Below are positions 51,065-59,675 of a stretch of 64,000 nucleotides of DNA, one piece after another. The stretch lies in assembly GCF_023554995.1 (NCBI RefSeq), contig NZ_JAMJPK010000011.1, positions 1 to 64,000 on the forward strand, given 5' to 3'. The stretch is from Halomonas gemina. GTDB taxonomy: Bacteria > Pseudomonadota > Gammaproteobacteria > Pseudomonadales > Halomonadaceae. Under the pieces are notes generated by a model that saw only the letters and a list, made by a program, of their open reading frames with translations, searched no databases and was not told where the DNA came from. The translations under genes and the position numbers were made by a program. How positions within the stretch are numbered: the first letter of the stretch is position 1; the number at the start of each line of letters is the position of its first letter.

Positions 51065-51730
51065 ATGATCCGCCTACACCACTGCATCAGCGCCCGCTCC
51101 TTCCGCCCCCTCTGGATGCTCGAGGAACTGGGGCTGCACTATGAGCTGGTCCTGCACGACTTCCCACCGCGGGTGCACGACGAGGCCTTCCTGGCGATCA
51201 ACCCGCTGGGCACGGTGCCCGCCCTCCTCGATGGCGAGGTGTGCATGACCGAGTCGGCGGCCATCTGCCAGTACCTGGCCGCCCGCCATCCCGAGGGCGG
51301 CATGGACGTGGCCAGCGACGAGCCCGCCTATGGCGACTACCTCAACCTCCTGCACTTCGGCGAGGCGACCCTGACCTTCCCGCAGACCCTGGTGCTGCGC
51401 TATGGGCAATTCGAACCCCCGGAGCGCCGACTGCCCCAGGTGGTGGAGGACTACAGCCGCTGGTTCCTGTCCCGGCTGCGGACCCTGGAGCCACGGCTGG
51501 AGACACGGCGCTGGCTCTGCGCCGAGCGTTTCACCGCGGCCGACGTCTCGGTGGGTTATGCGCTGCTGCTGGCCAGCCACCTGGGGCTGGACGAACGCTT
51601 CAAGCCGAACGTGCGCGACTACTGGACACGCCTGCAGGCACGCGAGGCCTTCCAGCGCAGTCTGGAGGCCCAGCATGCCGCCGCGGTGGCCCAAGGCATC
51701 TCGCCGACGGCCGCCATGGAATGGCGCTGA
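51065..51730 (+). CDS. Glutathione S-transferase family protein
   Basis: A 221-residue GST with an N-terminal thioredoxin-like domain (LHHCISARSFRPLWMLEELG; the cis-proline GTVPALLD; the glutathione-binding ESAAICQYLA) and a helical C-terminal domain with FTAADVSVGYALLLAS. The active-site serine is in the N-terminal loop. It conjugates glutathione to electrophiles or does a related thiol reaction. It is followed 95 bases later by a gamma-glutamylcyclotransferase-like gene, also glutathione-linked. Confidence 0.9.
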   Translation: MIRLHHCISARSFRPLWMLEELGLHYELVLHDFPPRVHDEAFLAINPLGTVPALLDGEVCMTESAAICQYLAARHPEGGMDVASDEPAYGDYLNLLHFGEATLTFPQTLVLRYGQFEPPERRLPQVVEDYSRWFLSRLRTLEPRLETRRWLCAERFTAADVSVGYALLLASHLGLDERFKPNVRDYWTRLQAREAFQRSLEAQHAAAVAQGISPTAAMEWR

Positions 51731-51825
51731 GCCTGGATAGCGAAGGCGTGGCAGACCATGGCATCGAGCGAGGTGCCAAGGGTATCCTTGGCAGGCAGAT
51801 GACAGCGTTTCGGAACCGGCCAGCC

Positions 51826-52215
51826 ATGCACACACCCGCCCTCGCCATCACCCGCACGCCCCTGGTCGCCGTCTACGGCACCCTGAAGCGCGGACTGCGC
51901 AACCACCACTGGCTGGAAGGCGCCCACTTCCTGGGGGCCGACCGCCTCACCTCGGCCACCCTCTACGACCTCGGGCCCTACCCCGCGGCCAAGCCCGAGG
52001 CATCGCGGGGCATCGAGGTGGAGGTCTTCGAAGTCAGCGCCCGGCTGCTGGCCGGCCTGGATCGGCTCGAGGACTACCGGGTGCGGACCCCGAAGCATGG
52101 CGACTACGAGCGCGTCATCCAGGCCACCGCCTTCGGCCCCGCCTGGCTCTACCTCTACAACCGCGAGGTGGCCGGCTGCCCGGTGATCCGCGAAGGGGCC
52201 TGGCGGCCCCGATAG
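51826..52215 (+). CDS. Gamma-glutamylcyclotransferase family protein
   Basis: A 129-residue BtrG/YtfP-type protein with the signature VAVYGTLKRGLRNHHWLEGA, followed by LYDLGPYPAAKP and the acidic catalytic segment in LDRLEDYR. The family opens or cyclises gamma-glutamyl bonds. It lies behind a GST and may take part in glutathione or gamma-glutamylamine turnover. The start is either 51826 or an ATG at 51799; neither has a strong ribosome site. Confidence 0.85.
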   Translation: MHTPALAITRTPLVAVYGTLKRGLRNHHWLEGAHFLGADRLTSATLYDLGPYPAAKPEASRGIEVEVFEVSARLLAGLDRLEDYRVRTPKHGDYERVIQATAFGPAWLYLYNREVAGCPVIREGAWRPR

Positions 52216-52281
52216 CCCCACGGCTGTGGTATAAACGCGGACATTCGGGAACCCCAACGGAATATCACCAGGGAGACGGCC

Positions 52282-52605
52282 ATGGTCCGCTTCATCTTCT
52301 ACATCGCCGCGCTGGCCGGCCTGGCCTATGGCGGGCTCTACTTCTACTACGGCGTGGAGATCAAGCGCGCCCTCGACCAGCGCCTCGACGACCTCGGTCT
52401 CACCGCCGTGGAGGTGAGACGCGTCGATTTCGACCCCATGGCGCCCCTGGCCAGCGACACCCGTATCACCGCCGAGGTGACCTACGGCGGCGCCGAGGCG
52501 AGCCTCGACATCCGCGTCATCGGCCATCCGGTATTTTCCGAGGAGACCCGCCTGGAGCTCGACAGCCTGCAGGCCCTGCGGCTGACCATCGGCGCCGGCG
52601 GTTGA
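52282..52605 (+). CDS. Hypothetical membrane-anchored protein
   Basis: A 107-residue protein with an N-terminal membrane segment (FIFYIAALAGLAYGGLYFYY) followed by a short soluble region rich in beta-strand-like sequence (LDDLGLTAVEVRRVDFDPMA). It may be a small LEA/OmpA-type periplasmic protein. ATG at 52282 follows AGGGAGA. Function unknown. Confidence 0.6.
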   Translation: MVRFIFYIAALAGLAYGGLYFYYGVEIKRALDQRLDDLGLTAVEVRRVDFDPMAPLASDTRITAEVTYGGAEASLDIRVIGHPVFSEETRLELDSLQALRLTIGAGG

Positions 52606-52651
52606 GGCGGGTTCAGCCGACCGATACGCCACATCGAAATCGCAATCGCCT

Positions 52652-52754
52652 GTGGGCGAGAGATTCGCGAAGCAAGCTTCGCTCCCACGAAGACCTGCCG
52701 AGTGCCAGAGGTGAGCACCGAGTCGGGGATTCGCGCGGCCGGAAGCGCGCCCAC
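52652..52754. repeat. Pair of REP-like palindromic elements
   Basis: REP1 at 52652-52688 runs from GTGGGCGAG to CTTCGCTCCCAC, with the internal ATTCGCGAAGCAAGCTTCGC palindromic core; its complement begins GTGGGAGCGAAGCTTGC, close to the Pseudomonas-type REP consensus. REP2 (52725-52754) is similar but degraded (ATTCGCGCGGCCGGAAGCGC). Both are in the same orientation about 75 bases apart. They lie in the gap before ppiC. No RAYT transposase gene is in the window. Confidence 0.65.
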
Positions 52755-52828
52755 GAAAATCCGCCAGGCGGCATGATATGCTCGGGGCACATCAACCGGC
52801 CTCTGTGCCGAACTTCGAGGAGAGCAAC

Positions 52829-53107
52829 ATGGCTCAGGCAAGCGCACGTCATATCCTGGTGGACAGCGAAGCAAAGTGTAACGAACTCAAGGCCGAGATC
52901 GAGGGCGGTCGCGACTTCGCCGAGGTCGCCCGCGAGAACTCCTCCTGCCCGTCCGGCAAGCAGGGCGGCGAGCTCGGCACCTTCGGCCCGGGCCAGATGG
53001 TGCCGGAATTCGACAAGGCGGTCTTCGAGGGGGAAGTGGGCAAGGTGCAGGGCCCCGTGAAGACCCAGTTCGGCTACCACCTGCTGGAGGTCACCGAGCG
53101 CAGCTGA
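52829..53107 (+). CDS. ppiC: Parvulin-type peptidyl-prolyl cis-trans isomerase
   Basis: A 92-residue single-domain parvulin (SARHILVDSEAKCNELKAEI, CPSGKQGGELGTFGPGQMVP, then FGYHLLEV). The two HILV/FGYH histidines and the GGELGxFxxGxM segment form the active site. It is a close match in length and order to E. coli PpiC and lacks a signal peptide, so it is cytosolic. A GGAGAG site precedes the ATG, and a strong terminator follows. Confidence 0.95.
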   Translation: MAQASARHILVDSEAKCNELKAEIEGGRDFAEVARENSSCPSGKQGGELGTFGPGQMVPEFDKAVFEGEVGKVQGPVKTQFGYHLLEVTERS

Positions 53108-53130
53108 TCGCCCGACTCGCCCTGATCGAC

Positions 53131-53161
53131 GCCGTGCATGGCCGCCATGCACGGCTTTTTC
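53131..53161 (+). terminator. Rho-independent terminator after ppiC
   Basis: GCCGTGCATGG, loop CCG, CCATGCACGGC is a perfect 11-bp stem followed by TTTTTC, 23 bases after the ppiC stop codon. Confidence 0.92.
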
Positions 53162-53237
53162 TTGTACAACCCCTGTATCATCCGGCCAGTCGCGCTAGGA
53201 TGGGAGGCACCAGCGATCACCACAGGAGGAGCCGCGA

Positions 53238-53436
53238 ATGAACGACGAGGCCTTTCAACACAGTATCCGCAAGCTGCTGAAGACGGTGGGTGTCACCACC
53301 CAGCAGGAGATCGAGAGGGCCGTGCAGCAAGCCCTCGCCGAGGGGCACCTCGAGGGCAACGAGACGCTTCCGGCCCGGGTGACCGTGGAGGTGGATGGCC
53401 TGAGCCTGGCGCTCGACTTCGACGGGGACATCACCC

Positions 53437-53444
<8 letters not shown>
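53238..53444 (+). CDS. Small acidic protein, DUF6494-like
   Basis: A 68-residue acidic protein ([20 protein letters not shown] through [12 protein letters not shown]) matching small uncharacterised proteins labelled DUF6494. It lies immediately before, and overlaps the proposed start of, the ABC exporter ATPase gene, which suggests coupled translation. GGAGGAG precedes its ATG. Role unknown. Confidence 0.7.
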
Positions 53445-54375
<931 letters not shown>

Positions 54376-54377
54376 GC

Positions 54378-55148
54378 ATGAAGCGTTTCAACCTGCAATC
54401 CGTCAAGACCCTTTACCGCGCCGAGATGGCGCGCAGCCTGCGCACCGTGCTGCAGAGCATCGTCTCACCGGTGATCTCCACCTCGCTCTACTTCGTGGTG
54501 TTCGGCGCGGCCATCGGCACCCGGATCAGCGAGGTGGACGGGATCAGCTATGGCGCCTTCATCGTGCCGGGCCTGATCATGCTGATGCTGCTCACCCAGA
54601 GCGTCTCCAACGCCTCCTTCGGCATCTTCTTTCCGCGCTTCTCGGGCTCGATCTACGAGATCCTCTCGGCGCCGATGTCCTATGTCGAGGTGGTGCTGGG
54701 CTATGTGGGGGCGGCGGCGACCAAGTCGCTGATCCTCGGTGCCATCGTGCTGGTCACGGCGCGGCTCTTCGTGCCCTACTCCATCGACCACCCGCTGATG
54801 ATGGTGGTGTTCCTGGTGCTCACCGCGGTGACCTTCAGCCTGCTCGGCTTCATCATCGGCATCTGGGCCGACGGCTTCGAGAAGCTGCAGCTGGTGCCGC
54901 TGCTGGTGATCACCCCGCTGACCTTCCTCGGCGGCACATTCTACTCCATCGACATGCTGCCGCCCTTCTGGCAGACGGTGACCCTGGCCAACCCGGTGGT
55001 CTACCTGATCAGCGGCTTTCGCTGGAGCTTCTATGGCATCAGCGACGTCAGCCCGCTGGTCAGCCTGGGCATGATCCTGCTGTTCCTGGCCGCCGCACTC
55101 GCGGTGGTGGGCTGGATCTTCAAGAGCGGCTACCGCCTCAAGCCCTGA
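54378..55148 (+). CDS. ABC-2 type exporter permease
   Basis: A 256-residue permease with six hydrophobic segments and the ABC-2 pattern ([76 protein letters not shown]). It pairs with the ATPase just upstream. The best match from memory is the YadH group, whose substrate is unknown. Confidence 0.93.
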   Translation: MKRFNLQSVKTLYRAEMARSLRTVLQSIVSPVISTSLYFVVFGAAIGTRISEVDGISYGAFIVPGLIMLMLLTQSVSNASFGIFFPRFSGSIYEILSAPMSYVEVVLGYVGAAATKSLILGAIVLVTARLFVPYSIDHPLMMVVFLVLTAVTFSLLGFIIGIWADGFEKLQLVPLLVITPLTFLGGTFYSIDMLPPFWQTVTLANPVVYLISGFRWSFYGISDVSPLVSLGMILLFLAAALAVVGWIFKSGYRLKP

Positions 55149-55152
55149 GCCC

Positions 55153-55707
55153 TCACGCGCGGATCAGGGTGCCGGCCTGGCCCTCGAGGAGGCGGCCGAT
55201 GATGTCGATGGGCAGGATGCGCCGCGGCAGGGGCGAGGCGACCACGCGTCGCCAGTGGCCGCTGGCCTCCTCGACGAAGGCCCAGCCCCTCTCGGCCTTG
55301 AGCCGGCGCATGGTGTCACGGTCGTAGCCGGGGCCGATGGGCTTTGACGGGGTCAGGAAGGCGGGGTCGTCGGCATCCACCTCGACCCGGGTGAGCAGGC
55401 TGGCGCAGCTGGCGCCCGGCGGCATCTCGTTGAGCAGCTCGGCCTCGATCAGATAGCCGATGATGCCCTCGGTCGCGGCGTCCAGCACGTCCAGCGGGTA
55501 GGCGGCCACCTCGCTGTAGGCCTGGGCCTGGAGAGCCAGCAGGCCCACCTGGGGACCGTTGCCATGGGTCACCACCAGCTGGTGGCGACCGGCGAGCTCG
55601 GCCAGGGCGGCCGCCGCTCGCCGCACATTGTGGCGCTGGTTGTCGATGGTCATGGGCTCGCCACGCCGCAACAGGGCATTGCCGCCCAGGGCTACCACGA
55701 TTCGCAT
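55153..55707 (-). pseudogene. Carbamate kinase-like protein, C-terminally truncated
   Basis: A 184-residue frame starting MRIVVALGGNALLRRGEPMT, with the amino-acid-kinase LVVTHGNGPQVGLLALQAQA and FLTPSKPIGPGY, and RRVVASPLPRRILPID. Carbamate kinases are about 310 residues; the region after residue 170, which would hold the CAGGGGIPV nucleotide-binding loop, is missing and the frame ends at EGQAGTLIRA. The truncation sits 4 bases from the end of the permease gene, so a deletion probably removed the 3' half. Carbamate kinase would link carbamoyl phosphate to ATP; this remnant should be inactive. Confidence 0.75.
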
Positions 55708-55915
55708 GCAGGCCGCCTCCGGCGTGGGTGTGTTCGGGCCGGGGCACGCTGCAGGAGGCGGCCCGGACGGGGCGCAGGCGGCGTCCCCTTGCATCAGCAT
55801 AGTCCGGTGCTGCGCTGCCACGTACCCGGAACGGCCCCGGGCCCCAGGGCCGGCTATCGAGGTGCGCCCGGGGCGGGTATCATCGCCCTCCTCGCCACCT
55901 CACCGCGGAGTTTCC

Positions 55916-56923
55916 ATGCCGATCCTGCACAGCATCATCCATCGCATCGACAAGGCCGCCGGCGAGGCGCCGATGAGCCTGGTGCCCGCCACCGCGGAGC
56001 TGTCCCCCTCGCCGGCCCTGGACGACCTGCTGGCCGGCTTCAACGATGCCTTCAATGCCAAGCCCAAGGCCTGGGGTCATTTCGCCGAGACGACGCCCGA
56101 GGGCGAGGTGAGCTCACCCTTCGCCAGCGAGCTGGCCGACACCCTCGACGGGGGCCGCGACTTCGTCGCCTTCTCCCGCGACCTGGCACAGCGCATCGCC
56201 GAGCTTATCGGCGCCCACCTCTCGCTCTCCGGTGACCTGCTGGTGATCGACCACCGGGTCGGCGACACCCGCTACCTGAGCCTCGCGCTGCTGCACCATC
56301 GGGAGGGCTTCGGCATCGACGACCACCTCGCCGTGGTGCCGGTACGCCAGCTGAACCTGGCGCAGATGACCCTGGCGGCACGCCTCAACATCAACCAGTG
56401 GCAGGCCGGCGACTCGAAGCAGTACCTCTCCTGGACCCGCGACCGCGGCGGCAAGAAGCTCGCCGAGGGCTTCGCCGCCCTGCTGGGCGCCGAGGAGGGG
56501 GTGGACGCCAGCGGCGAGACCCGCACCCTGCTCAAGGCCTTCAGCGACTACGTCGAGCGGGAGGACCTGCCGGAGGAGGCCAGCCGCGAGAAGACCGACG
56601 CGCTGATCGACTACGCCAGCGACCAGGCCCGCCGCGGCGAGCCGATGACGCTGGAGGCGCTCTCGGAGGTCCTCGACGAGCAGCAGCCGAAGGCCTTCTT
56701 CGATCATATCCGCAACGCCGACTACGGCCTCTCCCCGGAGATCCCGCCGGACCGGCGCACCCTCAACCAGTTTCGCCGCTTCACAGGCCGCGCCGGCGGC
56801 GTGTCGATCAGCTTCGACTCCCACCTGCTCGGCTCCGGCGTGGAGTACGACGAGGACCAGGACCGGCTGATCATCAAGCAGGTGCCCAAGCAACTGCGCG
56901 AACAGCTCACGCGGCAGGGCTGA
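55916..56923 (+). CDS. yejK: Nucleoid-associated protein YejK/NdpA
   Basis: A 335-residue protein of the NdpA family (HSIIHRIDKAAGEA start; LLVIDHRVGDTRYLSLALLH; LNLAQMTLAARLNINQWQAG; YLSWTRDRGGKKLAEGF). It is found in the spermidine nucleoids of gammaproteobacteria. Length matches the family. It stands alone and is divergent from the truncated carbamate kinase. Confidence 0.92.
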   Translation: MPILHSIIHRIDKAAGEAPMSLVPATAELSPSPALDDLLAGFNDAFNAKPKAWGHFAETTPEGEVSSPFASELADTLDGGRDFVAFSRDLAQRIAELIGAHLSLSGDLLVIDHRVGDTRYLSLALLHHREGFGIDDHLAVVPVRQLNLAQMTLAARLNINQWQAGDSKQYLSWTRDRGGKKLAEGFAALLGAEEGVDASGETRTLLKAFSDYVEREDLPEEASREKTDALIDYASDQARRGEPMTLEALSEVLDEQQPKAFFDHIRNADYGLSPEIPPDRRTLNQFRRFTGRAGGVSISFDSHLLGSGVEYDEDQDRLIIKQVPKQLREQLTRQG

Positions 56924-57020
56924 GCCCGGCAACGGCTGAAATGGCCGCCGTCCCGTGATCCGGAGGGCGCATATCCCGCTATGCTGAAGCCCTGCCCCAT
57001 AACGTCGCGGGAGAGTCGCC

Positions 57021-57605
57021 ATGCGCCGCATCCTGATCCTTCAGGGCCACCCCGATGCCTCGGCCCCCCATCTGCTGCATGTCCTGGCCGAGCACTACCG
57101 CCTGGGCGCGGAGACCGCGGGGCACGAGGTGCGCACGGTGAGGATCGCCGACCTGGACTTCCCGCTGCTGCGCAGCCAGAAGGCCTGGACCGAGGAGCGC
57201 ATGCCCGCCTCGCTCGACGAGGCAGCGGGTGCCATCCGCTGGTGCGAGCACCTGGTGCTGTTCTTCCCGCTATGGCTCGGCGACATGCCGGCGCTGGTGA
57301 AGGGGTTCCTCGAGCAGGTGATGCGACCGCACTTCGCCTTCGAGTATGAGGAAGGCAATCCCCTGGGTCGCAAGGGGCTGACCGGACGCTCGGCGCGCGT
57401 GGTGGTGACCATGGGCATGCCGGCGGCGATCTACCGCCACCTCTATCGCGCCCACAGTGTCAGGTCGCTGGAGCGCAACATCCTGGGGTTCGTGGGCTTC
57501 AAACCGGTGCGCGAGACGCTGATCGGTTCGGTGGAGGCGCTCGACGCTGACGACTGTCGCAAGTGGTTCACCCGCCTGGAGAAGCTGGGTGCCGAGGCAG
57601 AATAA
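57021..57605 (+). CDS. NAD(P)H dehydrogenase (quinone) family flavoprotein
   Basis: A 194-residue flavodoxin-fold protein: ILILQGHPDASAPHLLHVLA FMN-binding start, then VLFFPLWLGDMPALVKGFLE and the F-E-Y-E-E insertion. This matches NQO1/KefF/MdaB-like oxidoreductases that reduce quinones or azo compounds with two electrons. It is single and has no K+ efflux gene next to it. Confidence 0.88.
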   Translation: MRRILILQGHPDASAPHLLHVLAEHYRLGAETAGHEVRTVRIADLDFPLLRSQKAWTEERMPASLDEAAGAIRWCEHLVLFFPLWLGDMPALVKGFLEQVMRPHFAFEYEEGNPLGRKGLTGRSARVVVTMGMPAAIYRHLYRAHSVRSLERNILGFVGFKPVRETLIGSVEALDADDCRKWFTRLEKLGAEAE

Positions 57606-57643
57606 CCGCTGAGTACCCTCTAGTACATGACTCACACTTGCTC

Positions 57644-57661
57644 TGTAAGCGATCGCTTACA
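57644..57661 (+). promoter_or_regulatory. Perfect 18-bp palindrome upstream of the diguanylate cyclase gene
   Basis: TGTAAGCGATCGCTTACA is perfectly self-complementary, 190 bases before the cyclase start codon. A shorter GTAC...GTAC repeat (57613-57627) lies just before it. The TGTAA...TTACA arms are like LacI- or GntR-family operators. No local regulator is encoded. Confidence 0.55.
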
Positions 57662-57851
57662 CGCCTCGTGAGCCTGCTATGACACTTGCACAAGGTGGCT
57701 GGCGGGATCCGCAAATTGTCGCCATGCTTCCCCGGTAGCGCCGCCGTGTGAGCAGGCATCGACGGCATGACAGGACGCATAAGAAAACCCACTGAAGGGA
57801 AGCGGACGGCCGTTGTCATCAAGACGGACGCCGTCCCTCAAGGAAGTGCCA

Positions 57852-59165
57852 ATGGCCACCAACGCAGGGGATGGCAACGAACTGGATTGGCGTGGCGAGT
57901 TCCGGGACGCCGCCCGGGAGGCGCTGTTCCGCCGGACCATGCAGGCCCATGACGCCTGCCAGCTGCGTTATGCCCTGGTGGTGGCCGCCGCGCTCTTCCT
58001 CGCCTTCAGCCTGACGGACTTCAGCCTGCTCGGCACGAGCAATGCCTTCATGGTACTGCTGGCCATGCGCGCCACCGTCGCCACAAGCTTCCTGCTGCTG
58101 GCCCTGGCGGTATGGCGGCGCCCCTCCCTGGCCCAAGAGCCACTGTCGATCAACCTGGTCTGCCTGATGGCCGTCAGCGGCCTGCTGCTCACCATCCCCC
58201 TGCGGCCGGATGGCGTCATGACCAACCTCGCCTCGATCGTGGCCGCCAGCATGGCCTTCTACCTCTTCATCCCGAACCGGCTGCCCTGGATGCTGGCCAG
58301 CAACGCCTACCTGATCGGCGGCTTCCTCACCTCGGTGATCGTGTGGTCACCGCTGCCCGGCGGGGTCCTGGTGAACAGCCTGCTGCTGCTGGGCTTCGTC
58401 AACCTGCTGTGCTGGCTGACGGTCTCCCGGATCCACCGGCTGCAGCGCGCCCAGTTTGCCAGCCTGCTGGAGGAACGCTCGATCAACCGCCGACTGACCA
58501 GGGAGATCAAGGAGCGCAACCAGCTGGAGCAGCGCCTGCGTCACATGGCCAGGACCGACGAGCTGACGGGAATCACCAACCGCCGACGCTTCTTCGAGCT
58601 GGCCGAGCAGGAGCGCCGCCGGGCACACCGTGACGGCACCCCGCTGTCGCTGTGCATGGTGGATATCGACTACTTCAAGACCATCAACGACGTGCATGGC
58701 CATGCCATCGGCGACCTGGCGCTGACGGTGGTCGCCGCCCGCTGCCAGTCGATACTGCGCGAGAGCGACATCATCGGCCGCTACGGCGGCGAGGAGTTCG
58801 TCATCGCCCTGCCCCTGGCCAACCTGTTGACCGCCAAGGAGGTTGCCGAACGACTGCGTGAGGCCGTGTGTCACCGTCCCCTGGAGGTCAAGGGCGTGAC
58901 GCTGGACCTGACGGTCACGGTCGGCATCAGCCGGGTCGACGATACCGAGACCAGCCTCGACCCGGCCCTGCTGCGCGCCGACCGGGCCCTGTATGCCGGC
59001 AAGGAGAGCGGGCGCAACTGCGTGGTGGTGACGCCGCAGGGCCCCGAGCTGACCCTGCTGGAGAGCGTGACGGCGGGTGTCACGCCAGGTGCGGTTCGAG
59101 CCACTGCCTCAGTTTCGGCCCCTGCAGCAGTCCCGGCTGGCGGGCGACTTCCCGGCCGTTTCTGA
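57852..59165 (+). CDS. Diguanylate cyclase with N-terminal membrane region
   Basis: A 437-residue protein with about six hydrophobic segments (residues 40-190), a helical linker (LLEERSINRRLTREIKERNQ), and a GGDEF domain with active site GRYGGEEF near residue 316 and an intact RxxD inhibitory site (RESD) five residues before it. It makes cyclic di-GMP from 2 GTP. The C-terminal tail of about 40 residues lies antisense to the 3' end of trxC by 86 bases. Confidence 0.93.
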   Translation: MATNAGDGNELDWRGEFRDAAREALFRRTMQAHDACQLRYALVVAAALFLAFSLTDFSLLGTSNAFMVLLAMRATVATSFLLLALAVWRRPSLAQEPLSINLVCLMAVSGLLLTIPLRPDGVMTNLASIVAASMAFYLFIPNRLPWMLASNAYLIGGFLTSVIVWSPLPGGVLVNSLLLLGFVNLLCWLTVSRIHRLQRAQFASLLEERSINRRLTREIKERNQLEQRLRHMARTDELTGITNRRRFFELAEQERRRAHRDGTPLSLCMVDIDYFKTINDVHGHAIGDLALTVVAARCQSILRESDIIGRYGGEEFVIALPLANLLTAKEVAERLREAVCHRPLEVKGVTLDLTVTVGISRVDDTETSLDPALLRADRALYAGKESGRNCVVVTPQGPELTLLESVTAGVTPGAVRATASVSAPAAVPAGGRLPGRF

Positions 59166-59517
59166 AGACGATCAGGGTGGGAATGCTGCGGATGCCGAAA
59201 CGCCCCGCCAGGGACTGCTCGGCCTCGGTATCCAGCTTGGCGAAGCGCAGGCGGGGTTCGAGTTCCCGGGCGGCCTCGGCGAAGATCGGCGCCATCATCT
59301 TGCAGGGCCCGCACCAGCTGGCCCAGAAGTCCACCACCACCGGCAACTCGCTGCGCTCCACCAGGGCGGGAAAGTTGGCCGCGGTGAGCGCCACCGGCTC
59401 GCCGGTGAACAGCGCCTGCTTGCACTTGCCGCACTTCGGCCCGTGGCCGAGGCGTGTCCTGGCGACACGATTGATGGCCCCGCAATGGGGGCAGCCCAGG
59501 GTCAGGGAATCGGCCAT
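59080..59517 (-). CDS. trxC: Thioredoxin 2
   Basis: A 145-residue thioredoxin with an N-terminal zinc ribbon (LGCPHCGAINRV and KCGKCKQALF) and the thioredoxin active site FWASWCGPCKMMAP with the cis-proline RSIPTLIVF. This is the TrxC arrangement. It reduces cytosolic disulfides, especially under oxidative stress. Its last 86 bases overlap the cyclase 3' end on the other strand. Confidence 0.95.
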   Translation of the reverse strand: MADSLTLGCPHCGAINRVARTRLGHGPKCGKCKQALFTGEPVALTAANFPALVERSELPVVVDFWASWCGPCKMMAPIFAEAARELEPRLRFAKLDTEAEQSLAGRFGIRSIPTLIVFRNGREVARQPGLLQGPKLRQWLEPHLA

Positions 59518-59675
59518 CTCGCTCTCCATCCGGATAGGGTTTCCCGCACTATGCTGGCGCCCGGCTGGCGCTTCAAGCGGCATGGCGTCGCAGCCTTTCG
59601 CGCCCGGCCATGCAGCGGCCTGCCCGGGCTGCTATCGTCGCGGCAACACCTGCCGACGATGCCACCGAGATCTCC

